A DNA stretch of 64,000 nucleotides from Halobacteriales archaeon QS_4_70_19. GTDB lineage: Archaea > Halobacteriota > Halobacteria > Halobacteriales > Haloarculaceae. Below, piece by piece: positions 1 through 8,676 of this stretch; position 1 is the first letter of the stretch, and the number at the start of each line of letters is the position of its first letter. A model generated the notes under the pieces. The model worked only from the letters and a program-made list of their open reading frames with translations, did not search any database and had not been told where the DNA came from. The stretch is taken from NCBI GenBank assembly GCA_003020985.1, contig PXRM01000008.1:1-64000 (forward strand), written 5' to 3'. The position numbers and the translations under genes are program-made.

Positions 1-125
1 CCTCGGCCCCCCTCGGCTCGTTCGAGGTCCCGTAGGGATTCGCAACAACCCCGGAACCCGGGCAGCCGCGGGCCCGGCTACGGAACCCGCCAACATTCAA
101 GCGGCCGGCCACGGTAGGCGGGGGC

Positions 126-1808
126 ATGTTCGACGAGGAGGACCTCGAAGCGATCCAGGAGGGCCACGAGGAGTGGAAGGAGGAGACCTACGGCCCCACC
201 GTGGAGCGCTTCGGGGAGCGCAAGGAGTCGTTCACCACCGACACCGGCGGGACGGAGGTGGACCCGCTCTACACGCCCGCCGACGTGGCCGATCTCGACT
301 ACGAGGAGGACCTGGGCAACCCCGCCGAGGAGCCGTACACCCGGGGGGTCTACTCCACGATGTACCGCGGGCGGCTCTGGACGATGCGCCAGTACGCCGG
401 GATGGGGACCGCCCGCGAGACGAACGAGCGGTTCAACTACCTCATGGACGAGGGGCAGACCGGACTCTCGATGGCGTTCGACCTCCCCACCCAGATGGGG
501 TACGACTCCGACGCCGCGATGGCCGAGGGGGAGGTGGGGAAGTCGGGCGTCGCCATCGACTCGCTGGACGACTTTGAGACCGTCTTCGACGGCATCCCAC
601 TTGACGAGGTCTCCACGAGCATGACCATCAACGCGCCCGCCTCGGTCCTGCTGGCGATGTACATCGCCGTCGGTGACAAGCAGGGCGTCCCGCGCGAGGA
701 ACTCCGGGGGACCATCCAGAACGACGTGCTCAAGGAGTACGTCGCGCGCAACACGTACATCTACCCGCCGGAACCGTCGATGCGGCTCATCACGGACATC
801 TTCGAGTTCTGTGCCGAGGAGGTGCCGAACTTCAACACCATCTCCATCTCCGGCTACCACATCCGCGAGGCCGGGTCGACGGCGGCCCAGGAGATCGCCT
901 TCACGCTCGGCGACGGCATCGAGTACGTGAACGCGGCCATCGAGGCCGGGCAGGACGTCGACGAGTTCGCCCCCCAGCTGAGCTTCTTCTTCGCCTCATA
1001 CAACAACATCCTGGAGGAGGTGGCGAAGTTCCGGGCCGCCCGCCGGATGTGGTACCGGATCATGGAGGAGCGGTTCGACGCCGAGAACCCGGCCTCCAAA
1101 CAGCTCAAGTTCCACACCCAGACCGCGGGGTCGACACTGACCGCACAGCAGATCGAGAACAACGTCGTCCGGGTCGCGTACCAGGCACTCGCCGCGGTGC
1201 TCGGCGGGACGCAGTCGCTGCACACGAACGGGAAGGACGAGGCACTCAGTCTCCCGACCGAGCAGTCGGTGCGGACGGCACTCCGGACCCAGCAGATCCT
1301 GGCCCACGAGTCGGGCGCGGCCGACACCATCGACCCGCTCGCGGGGAGCTACTACGTGGAAGCGCTGACGGACGAACTCGAGGAGGAGGCGTTTGCCATC
1401 CTCGAGGAGGTCGACGAGCGGGGCGGGATGCGGCAGGCCATCGAGGCCGGCTGGGTCCAGCGGCAGATCCAGGACACGGCGTTCGAACGCCAGCGCGAGA
1501 TCGAGAACGACGAGCGGATCATCGTCGGCGTCAACGAGTACCGCGTCGATGACGAGGAGAAGTCCGAGGACATTGAGGAGGTCTCCGAGGAGGAACAGCA
1601 GCACCAGCGCGAGACCGTCCAGCAGCTCCGCGCGAAGCGTGACGACGCCGCGGTCGAGGAGGCGCTGGACGACCTCCGCACGGCCTGCGAGGGCGACGAG
1701 AACGTGATGCCGTACATCGTGACGGCGGTCAAGGCGTACGCGACGACGGGCGAGATCTGCGACGCCATGCGGGACGTGTTCGGGGAGTACCGCGGCGCGA
1801 CCATCTGA
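126..1808 (+). CDS. mcmA1: Methylmalonyl-CoA mutase, large (catalytic) subunit
   Basis: This is the substrate-binding TIM-barrel half of coenzyme B12-dependent methylmalonyl-CoA mutase, which interconverts (R)-methylmalonyl-CoA and succinyl-CoA in the cytoplasm. At 560 residues it matches the stand-alone archaeal large subunit: the barrel is present (for example [20 protein letters not shown] near residue 65 and [14 protein letters not shown] near 329), but the C-terminal cobalamin-binding domain of the one-chain bacterial enzyme is absent. That domain is encoded separately about 27 kb away (28654-29076). The first ATG gives the usual N-terminus. The epimerase gene follows 127 bp downstream on the same strand with its own promoter-like box. 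Identity is very secure from family similarity; the symbol follows haloarchaeal usage. Confidence 0.95.
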   Translation: MFDEEDLEAIQEGHEEWKEETYGPTVERFGERKESFTTDTGGTEVDPLYTPADVADLDYEEDLGNPAEEPYTRGVYSTMYRGRLWTMRQYAGMGTARETNERFNYLMDEGQTGLSMAFDLPTQMGYDSDAAMAEGEVGKSGVAIDSLDDFETVFDGIPLDEVSTSMTINAPASVLLAMYIAVGDKQGVPREELRGTIQNDVLKEYVARNTYIYPPEPSMRLITDIFEFCAEEVPNFNTISISGYHIREAGSTAAQEIAFTLGDGIEYVNAAIEAGQDVDEFAPQLSFFFASYNNILEEVAKFRAARRMWYRIMEERFDAENPASKQLKFHTQTAGSTLTAQQIENNVVRVAYQALAAVLGGTQSLHTNGKDEALSLPTEQSVRTALRTQQILAHESGAADTIDPLAGSYYVEALTDELEEEAFAILEEVDERGGMRQAIEAGWVQRQIQDTAFERQREIENDERIIVGVNEYRVDDEEKSEDIEEVSEEEQQHQRETVQQLRAKRDDAAVEEALDDLRTACEGDENVMPYIVTAVKAYATTGEICDAMRDVFGEYRGATI

Positions 1809-1904
1809 CGGCCGGGGCTGCCGGCTCCCCCATTGACGACGGAATCACCCGGCCGTCGGTCTCCGCGCTGTGACCTCGACCCCGGGTCGCTCCTCGTGGC
1901 GTCA

Positions 1905-1911
1905 GTTATTC
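1905..1911 (+). promoter_or_regulatory. TATA-like box for the epimerase gene
   Basis: A GTTATTC box ends 25 nt before the epimerase ATG at 1936. The same spacing recurs at several other genes here, which supports a leaderless transcript and this start codon rather than the longer in-frame start at 1870. Confidence 0.5.
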
Positions 1912-1935
1912 CTCACCGCCGGATGGACACCGTGT

Positions 1936-2322
1936 ATGCACATCGACCACGCCGGCGTCGCGACCGACGACGCGGCCGGGCTCGCCGACCTGTACGTCGA
2001 CCTGCTCGGATGCGAGGCGGTCCACAGCGAGGAGTTCGACGGGATGGACGTCCACTTCCTCGACTGCGGGAACGGCTATCTCGAACTCCTGGAACCACTG
2101 GACGACGAGGGCGCCATCGCGCGCTACCTCGACCGGAACGGGCCGGGCGTCCAGCACATCGCGTTCGCCACCGAGGACGCCGGCGCCGCACTGGACCGAG
2201 CACGCGACATGGGCATCGGGTGCATCGACGAGGAGCCCCGCAGGGGTGCCTGGGGTCACGATGTCGCCTTCCTCCATCCGCGGGATACGGGCGGCGTGCT
2301 CGTCGAGTTCGTGGAACACTGA
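1936..2322 (+). CDS. mce: Methylmalonyl-CoA epimerase (VOC family)
   Basis: A 128-residue glyoxalase/VOC-fold protein that epimerises (S)- to (R)-methylmalonyl-CoA, linking the carboxylase and mutase steps of propionyl-CoA catabolism. Visible family features are the N-terminal MHIDHAGVATDD with the first metal-ligand His, the GNGYLELLEP strand, GVQHIAFATED with the second His, and the C-terminal HPRDTGGVLVEFVEH strand with the last metal Glu. I chose ATG 1936 because it begins directly with the conserved first strand and lies 25 nt behind a TATA-like box. It sits just after the mutase large subunit, as expected for this pathway. A short gap separates it from a convergent gene on the minus strand. 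Confidence 0.93.
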   Translation: MHIDHAGVATDDAAGLADLYVDLLGCEAVHSEEFDGMDVHFLDCGNGYLELLEPLDDEGAIARYLDRNGPGVQHIAFATEDAGAALDRARDMGIGCIDEEPRRGAWGHDVAFLHPRDTGGVLVEFVEH

Positions 2323-2331
2323 CCGCCGGGC

Positions 2332-3069
2332 TCAGAGCACCGCGTCCGCTGCGAGCGTCCGGCGCTCGGGCGCCCCCTCCACGCCGGGACTGACGACCGC
2401 GGCGTCCGCGGTCGCGTCACCGTCAGGGAGAAGTACCGTCCCACCGGCCAGCAGCGGTGCCGCGACACCTGCGGCGACCACCCCCGGGTGGGTGAGCGGC
2501 CCCCGGACCGCGACTGTCGTGTCCGCGTCCAGATTCCACTGTTCCACGGTGGCACGCGCAGCGTCCATGACTGCCCCGTGGGAGACGGCCCGCTCGTCGA
2601 CGGCCAGCAGCGCCGTCTCCGGGCGAACGATGTCCGGCGGGGCAGTCGGGTTCTCGCTCCAGACCTCACGCTCGAAGTAGGTGTGGCTCGGGTCGGCCGG
2701 TTCGGCCCCGTACGCCACGTACCGCGTCCCCGGCGGGTGGTCGTACTCCCCGATGCGTGCCGTCGGGACGACGAGCGCCTTGAGCGATCCCTGCTCGCCA
2801 ACCCGTGGTGGGTCGAACCGGACGGTCGCTCCAAGCAGCGAGGTACCGACGAGCGTCAGCACGGACTCGGGAACCGGATCGGCCGCGACGCCGACGACCG
2901 CGCCCTCACGGACACCCTCGTTCCGGAGGTAGTTCCCGACCTTCCACGCCGTCGTGCAGAACCGCCGCCAGTCGTACGCCCGACCCGAGCCGGGATGGCG
3001 GAGCGCCGGTCGGTCGCTCCGGCGTTCCCGGGCGACGCAGTCTCCCAGGACTGCGAACTCGTCGGTCAT
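2332..3069 (-). CDS. Half-length AMP-binding (acyl-CoA synthetase-like) protein
   Basis: A 245-residue protein resembling the N-terminal part of AMP-forming acyl-CoA synthetases. It starts with a region like the ligase N-terminus (DRPALRHPGSGRAYDWRRF, then WKVGNYLRNEGVREGAVVGV near residue 60, typical of the 'GDRVA' segment). It is far shorter than the usual 500-600 residues: the Ser/Thr/Gly-rich P-loop and the C-terminal lid with the catalytic Lys are missing. It therefore should not catalyse adenylation by the known mechanism. The frame is clean, so it looks like a stable short protein, not fresh decay. It is convergent with the methylmalonyl-CoA epimerase gene. Its role is unknown; binding or regulation of CoA-pathway partners is only a guess. 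Confidence 0.72.
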   Translation of the reverse strand: MTDEFAVLGDCVARERRSDRPALRHPGSGRAYDWRRFCTTAWKVGNYLRNEGVREGAVVGVAADPVPESVLTLVGTSLLGATVRFDPPRVGEQGSLKALVVPTARIGEYDHPPGTRYVAYGAEPADPSHTYFEREVWSENPTAPPDIVRPETALLAVDERAVSHGAVMDAARATVEQWNLDADTTVAVRGPLTHPGVVAAGVAAPLLAGGTVLLPDGDATADAAVVSPGVEGAPERRTLAADAVL

Positions 3070-3434
3070 AGCGCCTGCTACGGGCGGGCGGACGAAAAGA
3101 GACGCGACAGCGGAAGCCGGTGCTGTGACTGGCGAACAGGCAGTACCGCTCCGCACGCCGGACCGTGGTACTGCACGAACGGAACCGACCAGCGAACGGC
3201 GTGCCCACCGGTCGGGTCGGCGGTCCGGCGATGGCTCGTCAGGTCATGCGAGGGGTTCGTCCCGTTCCCGTACTTGAATCTACGTGCGGATAGATATATA
3301 ATAAGCCACACCCCTAGATAGAAAATCATAGTTTTCGGCGCTTGTATCCAATATATTAATTATATTGTCGTTTTCTTCACGTTATCGACTGTATACAGGC
3401 GAGCGGGGCGAGCGCGTTTCCCCGCTCCGAGCAG

Positions 3435-3455
3435 CGTGGCGGCGTCGCCGCCACG
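3435..3455. repeat. Perfect inverted repeat, 9-bp arms, 3-nt loop
   Basis: Arms CGTGGCGGC and GCCGCCACG surround a GTC loop. An outer stem (3431-3436 with 3465-3470, GCAGCG/CGCTGC) extends the structure. This is part of the structured block downstream of pccB. Confidence 0.7.
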
Positions 3456-3533
3456 TGCGAGCGGCGCTGCGTGCCGTGAGTGCCCGCAGGGCGCGAGGAG
3501 CGGCCTTTTTTGGTGCAGATTTTCTGCGGGAGC

Positions 3534-3558
3534 GGTCCCGCGCCTGTGGCGCGGGACC
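3534..3558. terminator. Perfect 11-bp inverted repeat just beyond the pccB stop
   Basis: Arms GGTCCCGCGCC and GGCGCGGGACC with a 3-nt loop lie 20 nt past the end of pccB (minus strand). The position suits a transcript 3' end or stability hairpin, but no U-run follows it in the pccB direction, so terminator function is inferred. Confidence 0.45.
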
Positions 3559-3577
3559 CGACCGCAAGAGAGGTGCG

Positions 3578-5284
3578 TTAGAAGAAGACGGTTCCGTGGT
3601 GTCGCGGTCGCTCCTCGCGGCGCTTGTTTCCACAGTAGGTGTCGAGCCGGCGCTCGAGCTGCTGGCGGAGATCGCCCGCCGGCAGCAGTTCGTCGACCTG
3701 CATCGTGCTCGCCTGCGCGCGGATGTCGATGTACCTGTCGAACTCCTGTTTGGCCGACTCGATGAACGCGTCCTTCGCGTCCTCGTCCATGTCCTCGATC
3801 TGGTCGGCGAACAGGGCGTTGACGGCGGCATCGGGGCCCATCACGCTGATCTCGGCGGAGGGGAGCGCGAGCGTGGCGTCCGGGCCGAAGGAGGGGCCGG
3901 CCATCGCATAGATGCCCGCGCCGTACGCCTTGCGGGTGATGACACAGAACTTCGGCACCTGCGCGTTGGAGGTGGCGTAGATGAACTTCCGGCCCTTCCG
4001 GAGGACGCCCTCCTTCTCGACCTGCGAGCCAATCATGAACCCGGGGGTGTCACAGAGGTAGACCAGCGGGATGTTGTAGGCGTCGCAGGTCCAGACGAAG
4101 CCAGCGCCCTTGTCCGCCGAGTCCGGGAAGATGGCGCCGGAGATGTGGTTGGGCTGGTTGGCGACGATACCGACCGTGCGGCCGTCGATGCGCGCGAGGC
4201 CGGTCACGAGTTCCGGCCGGAAGTCCGGCTTCAGTTCGAGCCAGGAGTCCCGGTCGACGATGCGGTCGATGACGTCGTGGACGTCGTAGGCCTTGTTCGG
4301 CTCGTCGGGAACTACCTGGTCGAGCCCCTTCGGGTTCTTCTTCGGTGGCGTGGCCGGCACCTGCGGGGGACGCTCGGAGTAGTTCTGCGGGATGAGCCCG
4401 AGCACGTCCTTCACCCGCTGGGCGGCCGTCTCCTCGTCCGGGACGACGAGGTCCGTGCTCCCCGAGTGCCGGGCGTGGACCTCGGGCCCGCCGAGTTCCT
4501 GCATCCCGGAGACGTCCTCGCCGGTCATCGCGCGGACGATGCGCGGTGAGGCGATGGCCATCCCGGAGATGTCCTCGACCATGATGAGGTAGTCACAGAA
4601 GACCGGCGTGTACGCCGACCCGGCGACGTCCGGACCGTACAGCACCCCGATCTGGGGGATCTGGCCGGACATGATACACTGGTTGTAGAACATCCTGCCG
4701 CCGCGGTAGCGGTCCATGTGCGTGTCGCCGGGCTCGCGCTCCTCGGCGTTGAGGCGGGCGCCCGTCGAGTCCACGAGCCGCAGCATCGGGATGTCCAGAT
4801 CCATCGCCCGCTCCTGGATACGGATGACCTTCTCGACGCCCATCTGCCCGAGCGATCCCGCCTTCACGGTGTAGTCGTTGGCGGTGAAGGCGACCTTCCG
4901 GCCGTCGATGGTGCCGATGCCCGTGAGGAGCCCGTCCGACGGGAGTTCGTCGTCGTCGGAGTGACGGGCGAAGGTGCCGTCCTCGTACTCGATGCGGTCG
5001 AAGATCATGTCGAGCCGCTCGCGGACGAACAGCTTCCCCAGCTCGTCGATCTTGTCGAAGCCGCGGTCCGGCCCGCCGGACATGATAGCCTCGACCTCCT
5101 CGCGGATCTGCTCCTCCCGCTCGGTGACGACGGCGGCCTCCTCGTCCCAGTTCTCGCCCGCGGCCGCCAGGTCGCCGCCGCTGCGGTCTTTCAGTTCGAC
5201 GGGCACCCCGAGATGCTCGGAGACGGCCGTCGCGATGGCCTGTGCGATCTCCTCGTCGGTCTCGTCCTCGATGGTGATGTCCAT
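3578..5284 (-). CDS. pccB: Acyl-CoA (propionyl/acetyl-CoA) carboxylase carboxyltransferase beta subunit
   Basis: A 568-residue biotin-dependent carboxyltransferase subunit that moves CO2 from carboxybiotin to propionyl-CoA (or acetyl-CoA), giving methylmalonyl-CoA. Both crotonase-like halves are present: the N half with VAFTANDYTVKAGSLG and the C half with VYLCDTPGFMIGSQVEKEG and YGAGIYAMAGPSFGPD, which form the two oxyanion holes. It has an extra acidic N-terminal segment of about 60 residues and a basic tail. The biotin carboxylase/carrier subunit is not in the window. The epimerase and mutase genes on the other side of a short interval favour a propionyl-CoA role, although substrate choice cannot be read from sequence alone. 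A palindrome sits in its promoter region. Confidence 0.9.
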   Translation of the reverse strand: MDITIEDETDEEIAQAIATAVSEHLGVPVELKDRSGGDLAAAGENWDEEAAVVTEREEQIREEVEAIMSGGPDRGFDKIDELGKLFVRERLDMIFDRIEYEDGTFARHSDDDELPSDGLLTGIGTIDGRKVAFTANDYTVKAGSLGQMGVEKVIRIQERAMDLDIPMLRLVDSTGARLNAEEREPGDTHMDRYRGGRMFYNQCIMSGQIPQIGVLYGPDVAGSAYTPVFCDYLIMVEDISGMAIASPRIVRAMTGEDVSGMQELGGPEVHARHSGSTDLVVPDEETAAQRVKDVLGLIPQNYSERPPQVPATPPKKNPKGLDQVVPDEPNKAYDVHDVIDRIVDRDSWLELKPDFRPELVTGLARIDGRTVGIVANQPNHISGAIFPDSADKGAGFVWTCDAYNIPLVYLCDTPGFMIGSQVEKEGVLRKGRKFIYATSNAQVPKFCVITRKAYGAGIYAMAGPSFGPDATLALPSAEISVMGPDAAVNALFADQIEDMDEDAKDAFIESAKQEFDRYIDIRAQASTMQVDELLPAGDLRQQLERRLDTYCGNKRREERPRHHGTVFF

Positions 5285-5301
5285 GGCTCGTTGTACCGGG
5301 C

Positions 5302-5316
5302 AACTATCCTATAGTT
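5302..5316 (-). promoter_or_regulatory. Perfect palindrome in the pccB promoter region
   Basis: AACTAT and ATAGTT arms separated by CCT form a perfect inverted repeat 18-32 nt upstream of the pccB start codon. This overlaps the expected TATA/transcription-start zone for a leaderless haloarchaeal gene, so it may be a repressor or activator operator, or may include the TATA box itself. Confidence 0.5.
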
Positions 5317-5459
5317 CAAAGTTGCACCGATAGTCTACGATGGGTTTCCCCGCCCGTCGGCAAATAGGTACTGGTGGTCGCGATACCCCGCCCGGCGGGC
5401 GGATGACGAGCAGCCGTAGTATGAACAGGGCGTCAGTTGCCGGCTGTCGGCCGCCGGGA

Positions 5460-5467
5460 GTATTTAA
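5460..5467 (+). promoter_or_regulatory. TATA-like box for the MFS gene
   Basis: GTATTTAAAC-type sequence is the best TATA match between the divergent pccB and MFS genes. It lies about 56 nt before the MFS ATG, so a short 5' leader is expected there. Confidence 0.45.
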
Positions 5468-5522
5468 ACCGAGGGCCCAGCCCGGGGAAAGAGTTAGGGC
5501 CGTGTGCCCGGCTGTCACGGCC

Positions 5523-6836
5523 ATGGCCTTCTCGACGCGTGCAGGGTTGCGGCCTGGGACGTACCGCTGGGTCGTCCTCGGAGTCGCCTTCCTCGTCCAC
5601 GCGACCTGCATCGCGCTCATCTGGCAGGCGGTGCCGCCGCTGAAGCAGGCGATGGCGCCGACGCTCGGGACGGAGTGGGGCGCGGTCGTCGTCGTGTACG
5701 CCGCCTTCAGCTTCGGGATGCTGCTGACGCAGCTACCCGGCGGCGCGCTCGGTGACAGGTACCCGCTCCGGTACGTGGTGGCCGTCGGTGCGGTGTTCGC
5801 GGGCGGCGCGACCGTGGTCCGGGCGCTGGTCCCCACGCTGGAGGGACAGATCGCCCTGAGCCTCCTCGCCACGATCGGGATGGGCCTGGTCAACCCGAAC
5901 CTCATCAAGGTCGTCACGGAGTGGTTCCCGCCGGAGCGCCTGGGACTCGGCCAGGGCATCCTCATGTCCGGAAACACGCTGGCCTCCGGGCTCGCGTTCT
6001 CCCTCTCGGCCGGGGTCGTCCTCTCGGCCGTCGGCACCTGGCAGTTCGTGTTCGTCCTCTACGGCGGCCTCACCGTCGTCGCCGGGCTGCTCTGGCTGGT
6101 CACCGTCCGCTCGCCCACCGACTCCGAGCGCCCGCTTGACCCCGAGACCGGGGTGCCGTTCCAGGTGGATACGGGGGTCCCCCTGCGCGAGTCACTCGGC
6201 GCGGTCGCCCGGTCACCTTCGACCCCGTGGGTCGTCCTCCTCTCGGTACTCGCGTTCTGGGCCATCATCGGCTCGCTGTCGGTCCTCCCGGAGTTCGCCG
6301 ACGCGATGCCGTACGCGGTGCCCGAACTCCTCCTCGGGACGCCGCTCTTCCTCGCGACGCTGGGCGCGCTCTGTCTCCCCGTCCTCTCGGATCGGTTCGG
6401 CCGCGGACCCGTCCTCCGCGTCGGTGTCGTCGGCCTCGCGGCCGGCATCCTCCTCACGGGCTTTGCACCCGCGCTCCCCGTGTTCATCCTCGGGATGGTC
6501 GTCGCCGGCGTGTTCGGCGGCGGCCTCAACGCCATGTTCTACCTCCTCCCCGGCGCGCTCGCGGACATCGACAACGCCCACGTCGGGACGATGGCCGGCG
6601 TCATCCTCTCGCTCGGCCAGATCGGTGCGACCGTCGCCTCCGTGCTGGGCGCGCAGGTACTGGAGAACGCGGACGTCCTGCCGGGCGTCCCCGCGGTCGC
6701 CGAGTCCGCGATGACGGTGGCGCTGCCGGTGCTGCTGGGCCTCGTGTGTGTCCGTCGGCTACATCTCCAGGAGGCGGTGCTGGAGGAGTCGGACGCGACC
6801 GTCGACGACGAGGACGCCGTCGTGACTGACGGGTAG
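5523..6836 (+). CDS. Major facilitator superfamily transporter
   Basis: A 437-residue integral membrane protein with about 12 hydrophobic segments, consistent with an MFS carrier in the cytoplasmic membrane. The cytoplasmic loop after TM2 reads GGALGDRYPLRYV, a good match to the G-x-L-a-D-r-x-G-r family signature, and a related loop (LSDRFGRGPVLR) follows TM8, showing the two-fold repeat. I chose ATG 5523 since it directly precedes the first membrane segment; the upstream in-frame extension is Arg/Pro-rich and has no family look. Substrate cannot be told. It is divergent from pccB, which makes an organic acid substrate conceivable, but that is only context. Confidence 0.85.
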   Translation: MAFSTRAGLRPGTYRWVVLGVAFLVHATCIALIWQAVPPLKQAMAPTLGTEWGAVVVVYAAFSFGMLLTQLPGGALGDRYPLRYVVAVGAVFAGGATVVRALVPTLEGQIALSLLATIGMGLVNPNLIKVVTEWFPPERLGLGQGILMSGNTLASGLAFSLSAGVVLSAVGTWQFVFVLYGGLTVVAGLLWLVTVRSPTDSERPLDPETGVPFQVDTGVPLRESLGAVARSPSTPWVVLLSVLAFWAIIGSLSVLPEFADAMPYAVPELLLGTPLFLATLGALCLPVLSDRFGRGPVLRVGVVGLAAGILLTGFAPALPVFILGMVVAGVFGGGLNAMFYLLPGALADIDNAHVGTMAGVILSLGQIGATVASVLGAQVLENADVLPGVPAVAESAMTVALPVLLGLVCVRRLHLQEAVLEESDATVDDEDAVVTDG

Positions 6837-6936
6837 GAGGTGGAATTCTCTCGGTTTAACCCGCGATATCGTCGTACCGGAACGACAGGTCCGGAATTCC
6901 CCGTATATCTCCTTCAGGTGGCCGTTATCGAGGATA

Positions 6937-8055
6937 TCACTCCCGCTGTCGGTCCCGCTGTCGTGCCAGCAGCCGCATCGCACCCGCTCCGGGGCCGCCG
7001 TCGATGGGCCACCCCTGCGTCCGCCAGGCGGGCGGCTCGGGTTCGAACTCCGGGCACGAGCCCGAGCACTCCCGGGCCGTCACACATCGTCCCTTCGCCG
7101 CACACGCCGGGAGCGTCGCCCCGGGGTCGGCGAGCCGGAACTGCCGGCAGTCCGTCCGGACGTGGTCGCGGTAGCCACGCCAGCCCCGCTCGTAGGCGCG
7201 CTCGGAGATTTCGCGGCGCTTCGCGGCCTTCCACGCCGGGTCGGCGTACTCGAATCGCGCGGCCGAGTGGTCGTGGTCGCCGCCCACGGGCCGGTCGAGG
7301 ATGCGCGTCCCCGGCCGGTCGACGGCGAGCGACCTGGGGTGCCAGACGGGGTCGACGGCGAGTCCACCCGGACCGTCCCCCTCGTGGACCGCGAGGATGC
7401 CGGCCTCGACCGGGAGCCGCTCCAGCAGCGACGGCTCGACGCCACGCCCCCCGTCCCCCGCGTCGCCGTTCCCGTCCCCGGTCGCGCGTGTCGCGACCCA
7501 CACCTCGTCCGCGAGGCCGAGCGCCACGTCCCGCTCCAGCTGGTCTGCGAGCGCGCGGGCGGCGCTGGCGTCCAGGTCCGGCTTGTTCTCGATGGCGACG
7601 ACGCGCTCGACCCACTCGGGGTAGCGCCAGCGCCGCCGCAACTCGATCCGGTTCCCGCGCTTGCGCTTCTCGATTAGGCCCCGGTCGGCGGCCTGATGGA
7701 CCGCCTCGCGGACGTACTGCCACGGGTACCCCGGGTCGGGGAGCGCGTCCCGGTACCACGCCCAGTCGGCCGGCGCGTGCCGGACGACGTGGAGCAGGTC
7801 CGAGTCCAGCGCCCGCTCGCCGAAGACGGCGCGCTGGGCGAACTTTGCCCGGTCGCACTCCAGGACGAGCGTGTCCCACCGGCGGTCCCGGATTCCGAGC
7901 TGGCGGGCGACCACGACGGTCCGGTCGTCGGGCAACGTCTCCCCGGGTGGCCAGCACGCCTCCGCCCAGCGGCAGACCCGGAGCTCGAAGGGGAACTCGC
8001 GGTCCGGGAGCGGCCAGCCGCCCACCGTCGGCGCACCGTCGCCAGCGTCGGTCAC
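6937..8055 (-). CDS. DUF5787-like protein, possible PD-(D/E)XK nuclease with C-terminal Cys cluster
   Basis: A 372-residue soluble protein, probably of the haloarchaea-specific DUF5787 group (from memory). It begins with FPFELRVCRWAEACWPPG, has a winged-helix-like middle (VREAVHQAADRGLIEKRKRGNR) and a central segment ERVVAIENKPDLD near residue 170. The E-x-K spacing between hydrophobic strands resembles the core of PD-(D/E)XK nucleases. The last 90 residues carry at least five clustered cysteines (DCRQF, PACAAKGRC, ECSGSCPEF), suggesting a zinc or Fe-S site, as in some RecB/Cas4-type nucleases. The start is GTG. It is convergent with the MFS gene. Nuclease activity is inference. Confidence 0.7.
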   Translation of the reverse strand: MTDAGDGAPTVGGWPLPDREFPFELRVCRWAEACWPPGETLPDDRTVVVARQLGIRDRRWDTLVLECDRAKFAQRAVFGERALDSDLLHVVRHAPADWAWYRDALPDPGYPWQYVREAVHQAADRGLIEKRKRGNRIELRRRWRYPEWVERVVAIENKPDLDASAARALADQLERDVALGLADEVWVATRATGDGNGDAGDGGRGVEPSLLERLPVEAGILAVHEGDGPGGLAVDPVWHPRSLAVDRPGTRILDRPVGGDHDHSAARFEYADPAWKAAKRREISERAYERGWRGYRDHVRTDCRQFRLADPGATLPACAAKGRCVTARECSGSCPEFEPEPPAWRTQGWPIDGGPGAGAMRLLARQRDRQRE

Positions 8056-8163
8056 GGACGGCGGGAGGGAGGCGCCCGGCTAAACGGTTCCGTCGAGGCA
8101 GCAGAGTAGGGCTCGAAGCCGACGGCTCACCCAGACGGCGTCGGGGCGGCGGTCCGAGTCCTC

Positions 8164-8676
8164 CTACGTCGCTCCGTCCGTCGTCTCGCCCGCTTCCTCG
8201 GCGGCCTCGCCCGCTTCCTCGGCGGCTCCCTCGTCTGCCTCGTCGTCCGCGTCCTCCTCCAGCACCTCGTCGAGGTACTCGTGGGCGTCGCGGAGGATGT
8301 CCCGCGGGCCGTCCTGGGTGATGGTGTTGATGGCCTGCTCGTAGTCGCGCCACTGGAGATCGCGGTGCTCCTTCGAGAGTTCCGCGGACGCCTCGAACGA
8401 GCGGGCGATGAACAGGTGGACGGTCTTGTGGATGGTCTCGCCGTTCGCCTCGAACACGTAGTCGTAGTCCTGGCGGAAGCCGTCGATCAGCCGGAAGTCC
8501 GCGATTCCGGCCTCCTCCTCGACCTCTCGGATGGCCGTCTGCTGTAACTCCTCGTCCCCCTCGACGCCGCCCTTCGGGAACTCCCAGTCCCCCGGCCGGG
8601 ACTTGAGCAGGAGGTACTCACGACAGCCACGGGTGTCACGAAAGAGGATGGCTCCCGCACTCGTGGCTTCTATCAT
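8164..8676 (-). CDS. Nudix hydrolase, Ap4A-pyrophosphatase-like
   Basis: A 170-residue Nudix protein. The catalytic box GX5EX7REUXEEXGU is complete (GGVEGDEELQQTAIREVEEE then AGI, near residues 34-56), and the flanking LLLKSRPGDWEFPKGG is typical of archaeal bis(5'-nucleosyl)-tetraphosphatases, which remove signalling dinucleotides or damaged nucleotides. The C-terminal 40 residues are an acidic Glu/Ala-rich tail outside the fold. I chose ATG 8676, in front of the conserved EATSAGAILFRDTR. The longer start (8697) would place an AT-rich ATTTAA box inside or too near the start, whereas 8676 lies at the usual leaderless distance from it. Divergent from tfs. Confidence 0.87.
   Translation of the reverse strand: MIEATSAGAILFRDTRGCREYLLLKSRPGDWEFPKGGVEGDEELQQTAIREVEEEAGIADFRLIDGFRQDYDYVFEANGETIHKTVHLFIARSFEASAELSKEHRDLQWRDYEQAINTITQDGPRDILRDAHEYLDEVLEEDADDEADEGAAEEAGEAAEEAGETTDGAT

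Larger units (their letters stand above)
3070..3577. other. Non-coding interval: AT-rich island and structured GC-rich block
   Basis: No convincing gene. 3285-3385 is an AT-rich island with several TATA-like stretches. 3395-3560 is GC-rich and full of inverted repeats, with a run of six T at about 3505-3510. It lies between two minus-strand genes: downstream of pccB and upstream of the acyl-CoA synthetase-like gene, so it may hold the pccB terminator and the next promoter. A plus-strand small RNA is possible but unproven. Confidence 0.6.

Noticed and set aside
1-125. A gene or promoter box before mcmA1
   Set aside because: No convincing TATA-like element or coding frame is visible in the first 125 bases; the start of the transcript may lie outside the window.
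3365-4549. 394-residue plus-strand frame overlapping pccB
   Set aside because: Antisense to carboxyltransferase motifs; its start lies in the structured non-coding block.
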